Both the position numbers and the translations under genes were made by a program. From Gammaproteobacteria bacterium (GTDB taxonomy: Bacteria; Pseudomonadota; Gammaproteobacteria; Pseudomonadales; Halieaceae), in NCBI GenBank assembly GCA_030431585.1, contig JAUIIQ010000004.1, forward strand, positions 1 through 62,078: a stretch of DNA of 62,078 nt, given 5' to 3'. Under the pieces are notes generated by a model. The model had not been told where the DNA came from. It worked only from the letters and a program-made list of their open reading frames with translations, and ran no database searches. Shown in pieces: positions 52,544 through 60,369 of this stretch; the stretch's first letter is position 1, and each line of letters starts with the position of its first letter.

Positions 52544-52783
52544 ATGGACGCTGCTACCGTCAAGGTACTGTTACAAAACCACCTGCCCGACTGCGAGTTT
52601 CATGTGCAAGGGGAGGGCGCAAACTACGATATCACCGCCATAGGCGAGGTGTTCGACGGGTTGCGCGCGGTGAAAAGGCAGCAGCTGGTCTATGGCGCGC
52701 TCAGCGCCGAGATTGCCGAGGGTGGTATACATGCGGTCAATATCCGCACCTTCACCCCCGAACAGTGGCAGCAGCAGGCCTGA
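52544..52783 (+). CDS. BolA-family protein IbaG-like
   Basis: [40 protein letters not shown]; 79 aa. Confidence 0.93.
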   Translation: MDAATVKVLLQNHLPDCEFHVQGEGANYDITAIGEVFDGLRAVKRQQLVYGALSAEIAEGGIHAVNIRTFTPEQWQQQA

Positions 52784-52797
52784 GTGAGCAAGCCTCT

Positions 52798-53433
52798 ATG
52801 AGTGACACCATTACCATCGCCTTGACCAAGGGACGTATCCTCAAGGAGACGCTGCCCTTGCTGTCGCGTGCCGGAATCGAGCCGCTTGAGGACGTGAGCA
52901 AGAGCCGCAAGCTGGTTTTTCCCACCACCGCCGATGGCGTGCGCCTGGTCATTATTCGCGGCACGGACGTGCCCACCTACGTGCGCCATGGTGCGGCCGA
53001 CGTGGGAGTGGTGGGCAAGGATATCCTGTTGGAGCATGGCGCGGAGGGTTTGTACGAACCACTGGACCTGGGTATTGCGCGCTGCCGGCTGATGACTGCC
53101 GGGCCTGTGGGCTGGGTGCAAAACGGCGCACGCATTCGCGTCGCGACAAAATTTGTCAATATTGCGCGCGAGTATTTTGCCCGCAAGGGCGTACACGCAG
53201 ATGTCATCAAGCTTTACGGTGCTATGGAGCTGGCGCCCATAATGAACCTGGCGGACCTGATCGTGGATATAGTCGATACCGGTAATACGCTGCGAGCGAA
53301 CGGTATGGAACCGCTGGACGAAATTGCCAGCGTGAGTTCCAGGCTGATCGTGAACAAAGCCGCGATGCGCTCCCGCTACAAGGGTATTCAGTCCCTGATT
53401 GATAGCCTGGGCGCTGCAACGGAGACGCAGTGA
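52798..53433 (+). CDS. hisG: ATP phosphoribosyltransferase (short form)
   Basis: [54 protein letters not shown]. Confidence 0.96.
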   Translation: MSDTITIALTKGRILKETLPLLSRAGIEPLEDVSKSRKLVFPTTADGVRLVIIRGTDVPTYVRHGAADVGVVGKDILLEHGAEGLYEPLDLGIARCRLMTAGPVGWVQNGARIRVATKFVNIAREYFARKGVHADVIKLYGAMELAPIMNLADLIVDIVDTGNTLRANGMEPLDEIASVSSRLIVNKAAMRSRYKGIQSLIDSLGAATETQ

Positions 53434-54725
53434 TGCGCCGGCTGGATTCACGGCAGGCCGATTTTCAGGGCCTCCTGGACAGGCTTACCGCCTGGGATGA
53501 GGAGCTGGACCACAGCGTCAACGAGACGGTGCGTCAGGTGCTGGCTGACGTCAGCGCACGCGGTGATGCAGCCCTGCTGGAGTACACAGCCAGGTTCGAC
53601 CAGCTGGAGCTGGCCGCCGCGGCTGACATGGAAGTCAGTCAGGAGCGCCTGCAGCAGGCCCTTGAGGCTATCGACCCTGGCTCTCGCGAGGCGCTGGAGT
53701 CGGCGGCTGGTCGAATTCGCGAATATCATCAGCATCAGGTACAGGACAGTTGGCAGTATCATGACGAGGGCGGAAACCTGCTGGGACAGAAGGTTACGCC
53801 GCTTTGCAGTGCCGGTATTTATGTGCCGGGGGGCAAGGCCAGTTACCCCTCGTCTGTTCTGATGAACGCTATCCCCGCGAAGGTAGCCGGGGTAGAGCAG
53901 ATCATCATGACGGTGCCTGCTCCCGGGGGCGAAATCAACGAACTGGTGCTGGCAGCCGCAGCCATAGCGGGGGTAGACCGGGTATTTACCCTGGGCGGTG
54001 CGCAAGCGGTAGCGGCATTGGCTTACGGCACGCAAAGCGTTCCGCGCGTAGACAAGATTGTGGGCCCGGGAAACATCTATGTCGCCACTGCCAAACGCAT
54101 GGTGTTCGGTCGTGTGGGTATCGATATGATAGCCGGGCCTTCAGAAATCCTGGTCATATGCGATGGCAGCACCAACCCTGACTGGGTCGCTATGGATCTG
54201 TTCTCCCAGGCCGAGCACGACGAAAATGCACAGGCCATCCTGCTGTGCCCAGATCCGGACTACCTGGACCGTGTGGCGCAGAGTATCGCAAAGCTGCTGC
54301 CGGAAATGGAGCGTGAAGACATAATTCGTGCCTCGCTGCAGGGTCGTGGTGCGATGATACAGACAAGGGACCTGGACGAAGCGGTGGCGATCAGCAATCA
54401 GCTGGCTCCTGAGCACCTGGAGCTCTCTGTGCAGGACCCGGAGGCACTGTTGCCCCAGGTGCGGCATGCCGGGGCCATATTCATGGGGCCGTACACCTCG
54501 GAGTCACTTGGCGACTACTGCGCCGGTCCCAATCACGTTCTGCCCACGTCCCGCAGTGCGCGCTTTTTCTCTCCGCTTGGCGTTTACGATTTCCAGAAAC
54601 GCAGTTCGCTCATCATGTGCAGTGCCAGCGGCGTGCAGGAACTGGGTCGCCTGGCGTCAGTGCTGGCCCGGGGAGAGTCGCTGACGGCCCACGCGCGCAG
54701 CGCCGAGTACCGCCTGGAAGAGTGA
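53433..54725 (+). CDS. hisD: Histidinol dehydrogenase
   Basis: [37 protein letters not shown]. Confidence 0.97.
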   Translation: MRRLDSRQADFQGLLDRLTAWDEELDHSVNETVRQVLADVSARGDAALLEYTARFDQLELAAAADMEVSQERLQQALEAIDPGSREALESAAGRIREYHQHQVQDSWQYHDEGGNLLGQKVTPLCSAGIYVPGGKASYPSSVLMNAIPAKVAGVEQIIMTVPAPGGEINELVLAAAAIAGVDRVFTLGGAQAVAALAYGTQSVPRVDKIVGPGNIYVATAKRMVFGRVGIDMIAGPSEILVICDGSTNPDWVAMDLFSQAEHDENAQAILLCPDPDYLDRVAQSIAKLLPEMEREDIIRASLQGRGAMIQTRDLDEAVAISNQLAPEHLELSVQDPEALLPQVRHAGAIFMGPYTSESLGDYCAGPNHVLPTSRSARFFSPLGVYDFQKRSSLIMCSASGVQELGRLASVLARGESLTAHARSAEYRLEE

Positions 54726-54740
54726 GTCTGCCCGCGCCTG

Positions 54741-55841
54741 TCAGCCCGCAGGGCTGGTTTGGCCCTGCACACCAACTACGGCCCGCAGTTCCAGGCTTTG
54801 TTGCCCTCGTTGCACGGTAATGGCGATAGCATCACCGGGTCGCAGGCGTGCGATCTGGTGCATGGTCTGTCTGCCATCCACAACCGCTTCATTGTCTATG
54901 TGCGTGATGATATCGCCAGGCAGCACACCGGCACGCAGTGCTGGGCTGTTTTCTGCCATCGCCACCACCATCAAAGCCTGTTGCTGGCCTCCGGTGGTCA
55001 GTCTTATCGGTTCAACGCTGACACCCAGCCAACCACGAATCACCTCGCCGTAATCAATCAGGTCGCGCATTATGTAGACCGCCAGGTTGATTGGAATGGC
55101 CAGGCTGATGCCGATTCCCGTCGCAGACGTTCCGGTCTGGTTACTGGCGGTGTAGATCAGGGTGTTGATGCCCAGCAAGTTGCCGTCGGTGTCAATAAGC
55201 GCTCCGCCGGAGTTGCCCTGGTGAATGATGGCGTCGGTCTGGATATAGTCCTCGTAAAGGCTCAATTGCAGTCCATAGCGCCCCAGGGCGGAAACGATGC
55301 CCTGCGTCACCGTATGGCCAAAGCCAAGCGGGTTGCCTATAGCCAGCACCACGTCACCCACGCGGGCCGCATTGGAGTCGGCCAGTTCTACCGGCGTGAG
55401 CTCAGGCAGCGTGATCTTCAGCACCGCCAGGTCAGTTGCGGTATCTGAACCCACCACCACGGCACTCGCCGAGCGCCCATCGTGAAGCAGGACCTGAATG
55501 GCATCAGCGCCGGCAATTACGTGGTGGTTGGTGAGTATGTGGCCTTCGTCGGTCATGATGACGCCCGAGCCAAGCGACCGCTCGATACGCTGCCTGGGCA
55601 TCCGCTGCGCGAGGGTGAGGCGTTCCTGTAGCAACGGGTTGCCGGTCTTGACCAGCTTTGCAATGTAGATGTTGACTACCGCAGGCGTGGCTTTACTGAC
55701 CGCCGCAGCATAGCTGGCAGGCGCGGCAATGCCATTGCCGTTGCCGTTCGCTGTGGGCAGGACCCAGCGGTCGAGAATCAGCAGGGCGGCCAGAAGTCCG
55801 GCAATAGTGGGCCAGGTAATGAACTTCAGGCCTTCTTTCAT
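54741..55841 (-). CDS. DegS/AlgW-type trypsin-like serine protease with PDZ domain
   Basis: TNHHVI, TDLAVLKI, HQGNSGGALID catalytic triad; PDZ LRAGVLPGDIITHIDNEAV; N-terminal TM. Confidence 0.93.
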   Translation of the reverse strand: MKEGLKFITWPTIAGLLAALLILDRWVLPTANGNGNGIAAPASYAAAVSKATPAVVNIYIAKLVKTGNPLLQERLTLAQRMPRQRIERSLGSGVIMTDEGHILTNHHVIAGADAIQVLLHDGRSASAVVVGSDTATDLAVLKITLPELTPVELADSNAARVGDVVLAIGNPLGFGHTVTQGIVSALGRYGLQLSLYEDYIQTDAIIHQGNSGGALIDTDGNLLGINTLIYTASNQTGTSATGIGISLAIPINLAVYIMRDLIDYGEVIRGWLGVSVEPIRLTTGGQQQALMVVAMAENSPALRAGVLPGDIITHIDNEAVVDGRQTMHQIARLRPGDAIAITVQRGQQSLELRAVVGVQGQTSPAG

Positions 55842-55952
55842 ATGTGTAGTACACCTTGTACTGCGTTAAAGTAACGCGCTTGCGGTGTTGGCGCATCGAT
55901 CATCGTTTTATTGTATATGAAGCTGTCTTATCAGGAACAGGAAATCGCGTCC

Positions 55953-56708
55953 ATGAGTACATCCCTCGAAGACTTGCTCGGCTGGTTGGAAGAGACCCTG
56001 CAGCCCGACCAGTTCCGTGATTACTGCCCTAACGGACTGCAAGTGGAAGGCAGGAACACGGTAGCCAGGCTGGCCACGGGCGTCACCGCCAATCAGGAGG
56101 TGCTGGACAACGCCATCGCCTGGGGTGCGGACGCAATTCTGGTCCATCACGGTTACTTCTGGAAAGGTGAGGCCGAGCCGGTGGTGGGGATGAAGCGCCG
56201 CCGCCTTGCTGCCTTGCTCAACCATAACGTCAGCCTGCTGGCGTATCACCTGCCGCTGGACGCTCATGCACAGTTGGGGAACAACGCGCGTCTGGGGCAG
56301 TTGCTGGGTATCACCGACAGCGAGCCCTTGCAGCCTCTGGAACCGCAGTCCGTAGGCAACATAGGCACACTCGTCACCGACGCAGAAGGCCTTTGCCAGC
56401 GCTTGCTGGCGCTCACCGGCCGACAACCGCTACTGATCGGCGAACCATCGCATGCAGTGAAGCGCGTAGCATGGTGTACCGGTGCGGCACAGTCTTACAT
56501 AGGTGCGGCGGTCAGTGCCGGGGCAGATGTGTTTATCACCGGTGAGGTGTCAGAACCAACCGTGCACACCGCACGCGAAGAGGGCATCGCGTTTATCGCA
56601 GCCGGTCACCACGCCACGGAGCGCTACGGCGTGCAGGCTGTCGGTGAGGCCCTGGCAGATGCCTTCTCCCTGGAACATCGCTTCTTCGACAGCGATAACC
56701 CGGTTTGA
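55953..56708 (+). CDS. Nif3-like dinuclear metal centre protein
   Basis: DYCPNGLQVEG, DAILVHHGYFWKGE, GADVFITGEVSEP, AAGHHATERYGV. Confidence 0.93.
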   Translation: MSTSLEDLLGWLEETLQPDQFRDYCPNGLQVEGRNTVARLATGVTANQEVLDNAIAWGADAILVHHGYFWKGEAEPVVGMKRRRLAALLNHNVSLLAYHLPLDAHAQLGNNARLGQLLGITDSEPLQPLEPQSVGNIGTLVTDAEGLCQRLLALTGRQPLLIGEPSHAVKRVAWCTGAAQSYIGAAVSAGADVFITGEVSEPTVHTAREEGIAFIAAGHHATERYGVQAVGEALADAFSLEHRFFDSDNPV

Positions 56709-57179
56709 TCAGGCTTTCGCTGGTTCTTCCGGGACCGCGGCTTTGGCATTGCGCTCAAGGCCGAATTCCTCGTTGAGCATGCCTTTTTCGTCGGGAGAGG
56801 TCTTGGGAGCGTAATCCAGTGGCGGACGGACTGTAGCCAGGTCTGCCGGGATTTCCGCCGGGTCGCGCTCACCGGCTTCCCTGTCGATGGCGACCGGGCC
56901 ATTGCCCTGGCACAATTCGCTGGCGCCTTTGGCAAGGTGGTTATGCACTTCCCGATAGCTGTCGGTGAGTTTGTTCAGCAGGCGTGCCGTATCGGAGAAA
57001 TGCTCTACGACCTCATCCTCGTAGGCTTTCTTGTCTTGCAATACCTGGTCCAGTTTGCGCTCTACTTCACGGTGCTTCTGTCCTGCTGGTGAGCTGCGCT
57101 GCCCGAGGAGCAGCCCCAGGCCCAGGCCCACAATAAGCCCGGCAGCGGCGCCGACAATAACGATGGTCAAGCTGTACAC
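56709..57179 (-). CDS. YhcB-family (DUF1043) protein, GTG start
   Basis: VYSLTIVIVGAAAGLIVGLGLGLLLGQRSSP...KKAYEDEVVEHFSDTARLLNKLTDSYREVHNHLAKGA. Confidence 0.88.
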   Translation of the reverse strand: MYSLTIVIVGAAAGLIVGLGLGLLLGQRSSPAGQKHREVERKLDQVLQDKKAYEDEVVEHFSDTARLLNKLTDSYREVHNHLAKGASELCQGNGPVAIDREAGERDPAEIPADLATVRPPLDYAPKTSPDEKGMLNEEFGLERNAKAAVPEEPAKA

Positions 57180-57332
57180 AGTGTTTTTTCCCCTTACCGG
57201 TCTCAACAAGTCAGGCAGTATACCGCGTCTTGTGGAGTCACCATAGGTTCCGGGCGTATTCCGCCTCACAGCGTTGCCTTCACCCGGTGCTGTCGGTAAA
57301 GTGTGCCGCCCGAAATGTCGTATGGCTGTTTC

Positions 57333-58433
57333 ATGACCACACCCTGGCAGCGCTATCAGGCCGATCTGCAACGGGAGGATTTCTCTCACGATCCCGCGCA
57401 GGAAGCGGCCGTGCACCTGTTACAGGACCTGTACGAGCGCCTGCTGGCGAGTCAGCAGCAACAGACCGGGGGGCTGTCGTCACTGCTGGGCAAGCTACGC
57501 AAACAGCAGCCTGAGCCGGAAAAGGGTCTCTATCTCTGGGGCGGGGTGGGACGGGGCAAAACCTACCTGGTGGATACGTTTTTTGACTGCCTGCCTTTCG
57601 AACGCAAACTGCGGGTGCACTTCCATCGCTTCATGCAGCGGGTGCACACGGAGCTAACATCCCTGGACGGGCAGAAGAACCCCTTGCAAATTGTTGCAGA
57701 CAGGCTGGCAGAAGAGGCCGTGGTGATCTGCTTCGACGAGTTTTTTGTCACGGATATTGGTGACGCGATGATTCTGGGCGGCCTGATGGAGGCGTTGTTT
57801 GCGCGCGGGGTAACCCTGGTGGCTACCTCGAATATCGTGCCGCAGCGGCTCTACGAGAATGGCCTGCAGCGTCAGCGCTTCATGCCGGTGATCGCGCTGG
57901 TGGAAAAGCATACGCAGGTGTTCAATCTGGACGCGGGGGTGGATTATCGCCTGCGCACCCTGCAACAGGCGGAACTGTATCACTCTCCCCTGGACGAGGC
58001 GGCGGATGTCAGCCTGCGCAAGAGCTTTGACGCGCTGGCAGTGGAACCCGGCAAGCACTGGGAAAGAATTGAGGTGAACAACCGTTATCTCACGGTTCGC
58101 TGTCTCGCCGAGGACGTGGCCTGGTTTGATTTTGCGGAACTGTGCGACGGGCCACGATCACAGAATGACTACATCGAGCTGGCGCGTATTTTTCACGCCG
58201 TGTTGTTGTCCGGTGTGCCCGAGTTCACCCCGGACCTGAATGACCAGGCCCGTAGATTCGTGAATCTGGTTGACGAGTTCTACGACCGTAACGTGAAACT
58301 GGTGATGGCTGCTCAGAAGCCGCTACTGGAACTCTACGCCGGTGGCAGCCTGGAGTTTGAGTTTCAGCGCACCCAGTCGCGCTTGCAGGAAATGCAGTCC
58401 CACGCGTATCTGGCGCGGGAGCACAGGCCCTGA
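57333..58433 (+). CDS. zapE: Cell division protein ZapE (AFG1-like ATPase)
   Basis: GLYLWGGVGRGKTYLVDTFF; LRVHFHRFMQRVH; ICFDEFFVTDIGDAMIL. Confidence 0.95.
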   Translation: MTTPWQRYQADLQREDFSHDPAQEAAVHLLQDLYERLLASQQQQTGGLSSLLGKLRKQQPEPEKGLYLWGGVGRGKTYLVDTFFDCLPFERKLRVHFHRFMQRVHTELTSLDGQKNPLQIVADRLAEEAVVICFDEFFVTDIGDAMILGGLMEALFARGVTLVATSNIVPQRLYENGLQRQRFMPVIALVEKHTQVFNLDAGVDYRLRTLQQAELYHSPLDEAADVSLRKSFDALAVEPGKHWERIEVNNRYLTVRCLAEDVAWFDFAELCDGPRSQNDYIELARIFHAVLLSGVPEFTPDLNDQARRFVNLVDEFYDRNVKLVMAAQKPLLELYAGGSLEFEFQRTQSRLQEMQSHAYLAREHRP

Positions 58434-58479
58434 TCGGGGGCTGGCTATACTGCGCCCACGGATCTCGGAGCAGCCTGCG

Positions 58480-58650
58480 GGGCAGGAAAATCTGCCCTTG
58501 TCGATGGTCCTCAGCAAGACCGTGAAAACGGCTGACACCCCGGCGCACCTGGGGTGGCGGTAAGGCGCGCAATTTATTCATTTTTCGCCTTGAAAAGGCC
58601 CGGTGTACGAAGTAGTATTCGCGCTCTCGAAATTGGAGCCCTCCAAGAGG
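58480..58650 (+). promoter_or_regulatory. Structured 5' leader of rplM-rpsI (multiple hairpins, possible ribosomal-protein autoregulation)
   Basis: GGGCAG-gaaaat-CTGCCC; CCGT-GAAA-ACGG; CACCCC-N-GGGGTG; GCCTT-gaa-AAGGC; TTGGAG-cc-CTCCAA overlapping CCTC-caa-GAGG at SD. Confidence 0.55.
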
Positions 58651-58659
58651 CGGTTATTG

Positions 58660-59088
58660 ATGAAAACTTACAGTGCCAAAGCAGAAGATGTGTCCCGCGA
58701 CTGGTTCGTGGTAGATGCCTCTGACAAGACCCTGGGGCGCCTGGCCAGTGAAATCGCGCATCGTTTGCGCGGCAAGCACAAGCCCGAATACACTCCCCAC
58801 GTGGACACCGGTGACTACATCGTTGTCATCAATGCCGAGAAGGTGCGTGTGACGGGAGCCAAGGCGACCGACAAGATCTACCACAGCCACACCGGATACC
58901 CTGGTGGTCTCAAGTCGATTTCTTTTGAAAAGTTGATCGAAAAGGCCCCTGAGCGAGTACTTCAGGGTGCCGTGAAGGGCATGTTGCCGCGAAACCCCCT
59001 GGGCCGCGCCATGTTCAAGAAGTTGAAAGTCTACGCGGGCACAGAGCACCCTCACGTTGCCCAGCAGCCCCAAGTACTGAACATCTAA
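58660..59088 (+). CDS. rplM: 50S ribosomal protein L13
   Basis: [62 protein letters not shown]. Confidence 0.99.
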   Translation: MKTYSAKAEDVSRDWFVVDASDKTLGRLASEIAHRLRGKHKPEYTPHVDTGDYIVVINAEKVRVTGAKATDKIYHSHTGYPGGLKSISFEKLIEKAPERVLQGAVKGMLPRNPLGRAMFKKLKVYAGTEHPHVAQQPQVLNI

Positions 59089-59100
59089 CGGATAGTATTT

Positions 59101-59493
59101 ATGTCAGCTACCCAATATTACGGAACCGGCCGTCGCAAGACGTCCACTGCCCGCGTTTTTCTGAAGAACGGCCAGGGCAATATCACCATCAACAAGCGCC
59201 CCATAGACCAGTATTTTGGTCGTGAGGTAGCGCGCATGATTGTGCGTCAGCCGCTTGAACTGGTTGAGTTGAATGATAAATTCGACGTCAACGTGACTGT
59301 CCAGGGTGGCGGTAGCTTCGGCCAGGCTGGTGCGATTCGCCACGGCATTACCCGTGCTTTGATGGAGTATGACGAGTCCCTGCGCGGTTCATTGCGCGGC
59401 GCCGGCTATGTCACGCGAGATGCCCGCGAGGTGGAGCGCAAGAAGGTGGGTCTGCGCAAAGCACGCAAGCGTCCCCAGTACTCGAAGCGCTAA
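59101..59493 (+). CDS. rpsI: 30S ribosomal protein S9
   Basis: [34 protein letters not shown]...[12 protein letters not shown]. Confidence 0.99.
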   Translation: MSATQYYGTGRRKTSTARVFLKNGQGNITINKRPIDQYFGREVARMIVRQPLELVELNDKFDVNVTVQGGGSFGQAGAIRHGITRALMEYDESLRGSLRGAGYVTRDAREVERKKVGLRKARKRPQYSKR

Positions 59494-59538
59494 CATCGCC
59501 GCTGCCCCCGCCTCTGGCGCGGGGAATCCAACGAATCA

Positions 59539-59573
59539 AGCGTCCGCCTGCAATAGTGGGTGGACGCTTTTTT
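59539..59573 (+). terminator. Rho-independent terminator after rpsI
   Basis: AGCGTCCGCC-tgcaatagtg-GGTGGACGCT (10-bp stem, one G-U) followed by TTTTT. Confidence 0.9.
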
Positions 59574-59652
59574 GTGCCCGCCCGGACGTGGTTGACGCGC
59601 TGTGCGGGGTGGGCTTGATTCAGCGCAAATTCCAGACCAAAACGCTTATAAA

Positions 59653-59695
59653 ACAAGGCGTTTGCCTTGTAACCAGAGGGTAAACTCACTAAAAT
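59653..59695 (+). promoter_or_regulatory. Candidate petA promoter with palindrome overlapping the -35
   Basis: TTGTAA (59667-59672), 17-nt spacer, TAAAAT (59690-59695); palindrome ACAAGGC-gttt-GCCTTGT (59653-59670). Confidence 0.55.
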
Positions 59696-59772
59696 CTGCA
59701 CCATTTTGTGAGAGGCGGTTTTCAGGGCGATATCCCACACGTCCATCCGTTTCAGTCCTAAGGGAGAAAATC

Positions 59773-60369
59773 ATGAGTAGCGATGGCGTAAATTCCGGCA
59801 GGAGGAAGTTCCTGACGGCTGCCACCAGTGCGGTGGGCGTGGCCGGCGTGGTTGGTATAGCCGTGCCCTTTGTTGGTTCCTGGAACCCATCAGCCAAGGC
59901 CAAGGCGGCGGGCGCACCGGTCAAGGCCGATATCGGCAAACTGGAGCCTGGCCAGATGGTCGTAGTGGAGTGGCGTGGTAAGCCCGTGTATGTCATGCGT
60001 CGTACCGCATCACAGCTGGAAGACTTGCCCAAGCTGGATGGCGATCTGAAAGATCCGCAATCAGAGATCTCCGAGCAACCGGCGTACATTACCGGCGAGG
60101 CGCGCTCCCTGCGTCCGGAACTGCTTGTGGTGGTGGGTTTGTGCACCCACCTGGGCTGTGCGCCCAAATTCCGCCCTGAAGTAGGTGCCGCCGACCTCGG
60201 TGGTGACGAATGGCTGGGCGGCTTTTTCTGCCCTTGTCACGGTTCCAAGTTTGACCTGGCCGGGCGCGTCTATTCCGGCGTGCCGGCTTCTACCAACCTG
60301 GTGGTTCCCCCGTATTCCTTCGAGGGTGACAACGTTCTGGTAATTGGCGTGGATGCGGAGGCTGCCTGA
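59773..60369 (+). CDS. petA: Ubiquinol-cytochrome c reductase Rieske iron-sulfur subunit
   Basis: GRRKFLTAATSAVGVAG Tat-like N-term; CTHLGC and CPCHGSKFD cluster motifs. Confidence 0.98.
   Translation: MSSDGVNSGRRKFLTAATSAVGVAGVVGIAVPFVGSWNPSAKAKAAGAPVKADIGKLEPGQMVVVEWRGKPVYVMRRTASQLEDLPKLDGDLKDPQSEISEQPAYITGEARSLRPELLVVVGLCTHLGCAPKFRPEVGAADLGGDEWLGGFFCPCHGSKFDLAGRVYSGVPASTNLVVPPYSFEGDNVLVIGVDAEAA

Noticed and set aside
54742-54756. CAGCCC-gca-GGGCTG hairpin at the hisD/degS convergent junction
   Set aside because: Could be a terminator but lies within the degS coding end and lacks a proper U-tract; likely chance in GC-rich DNA.
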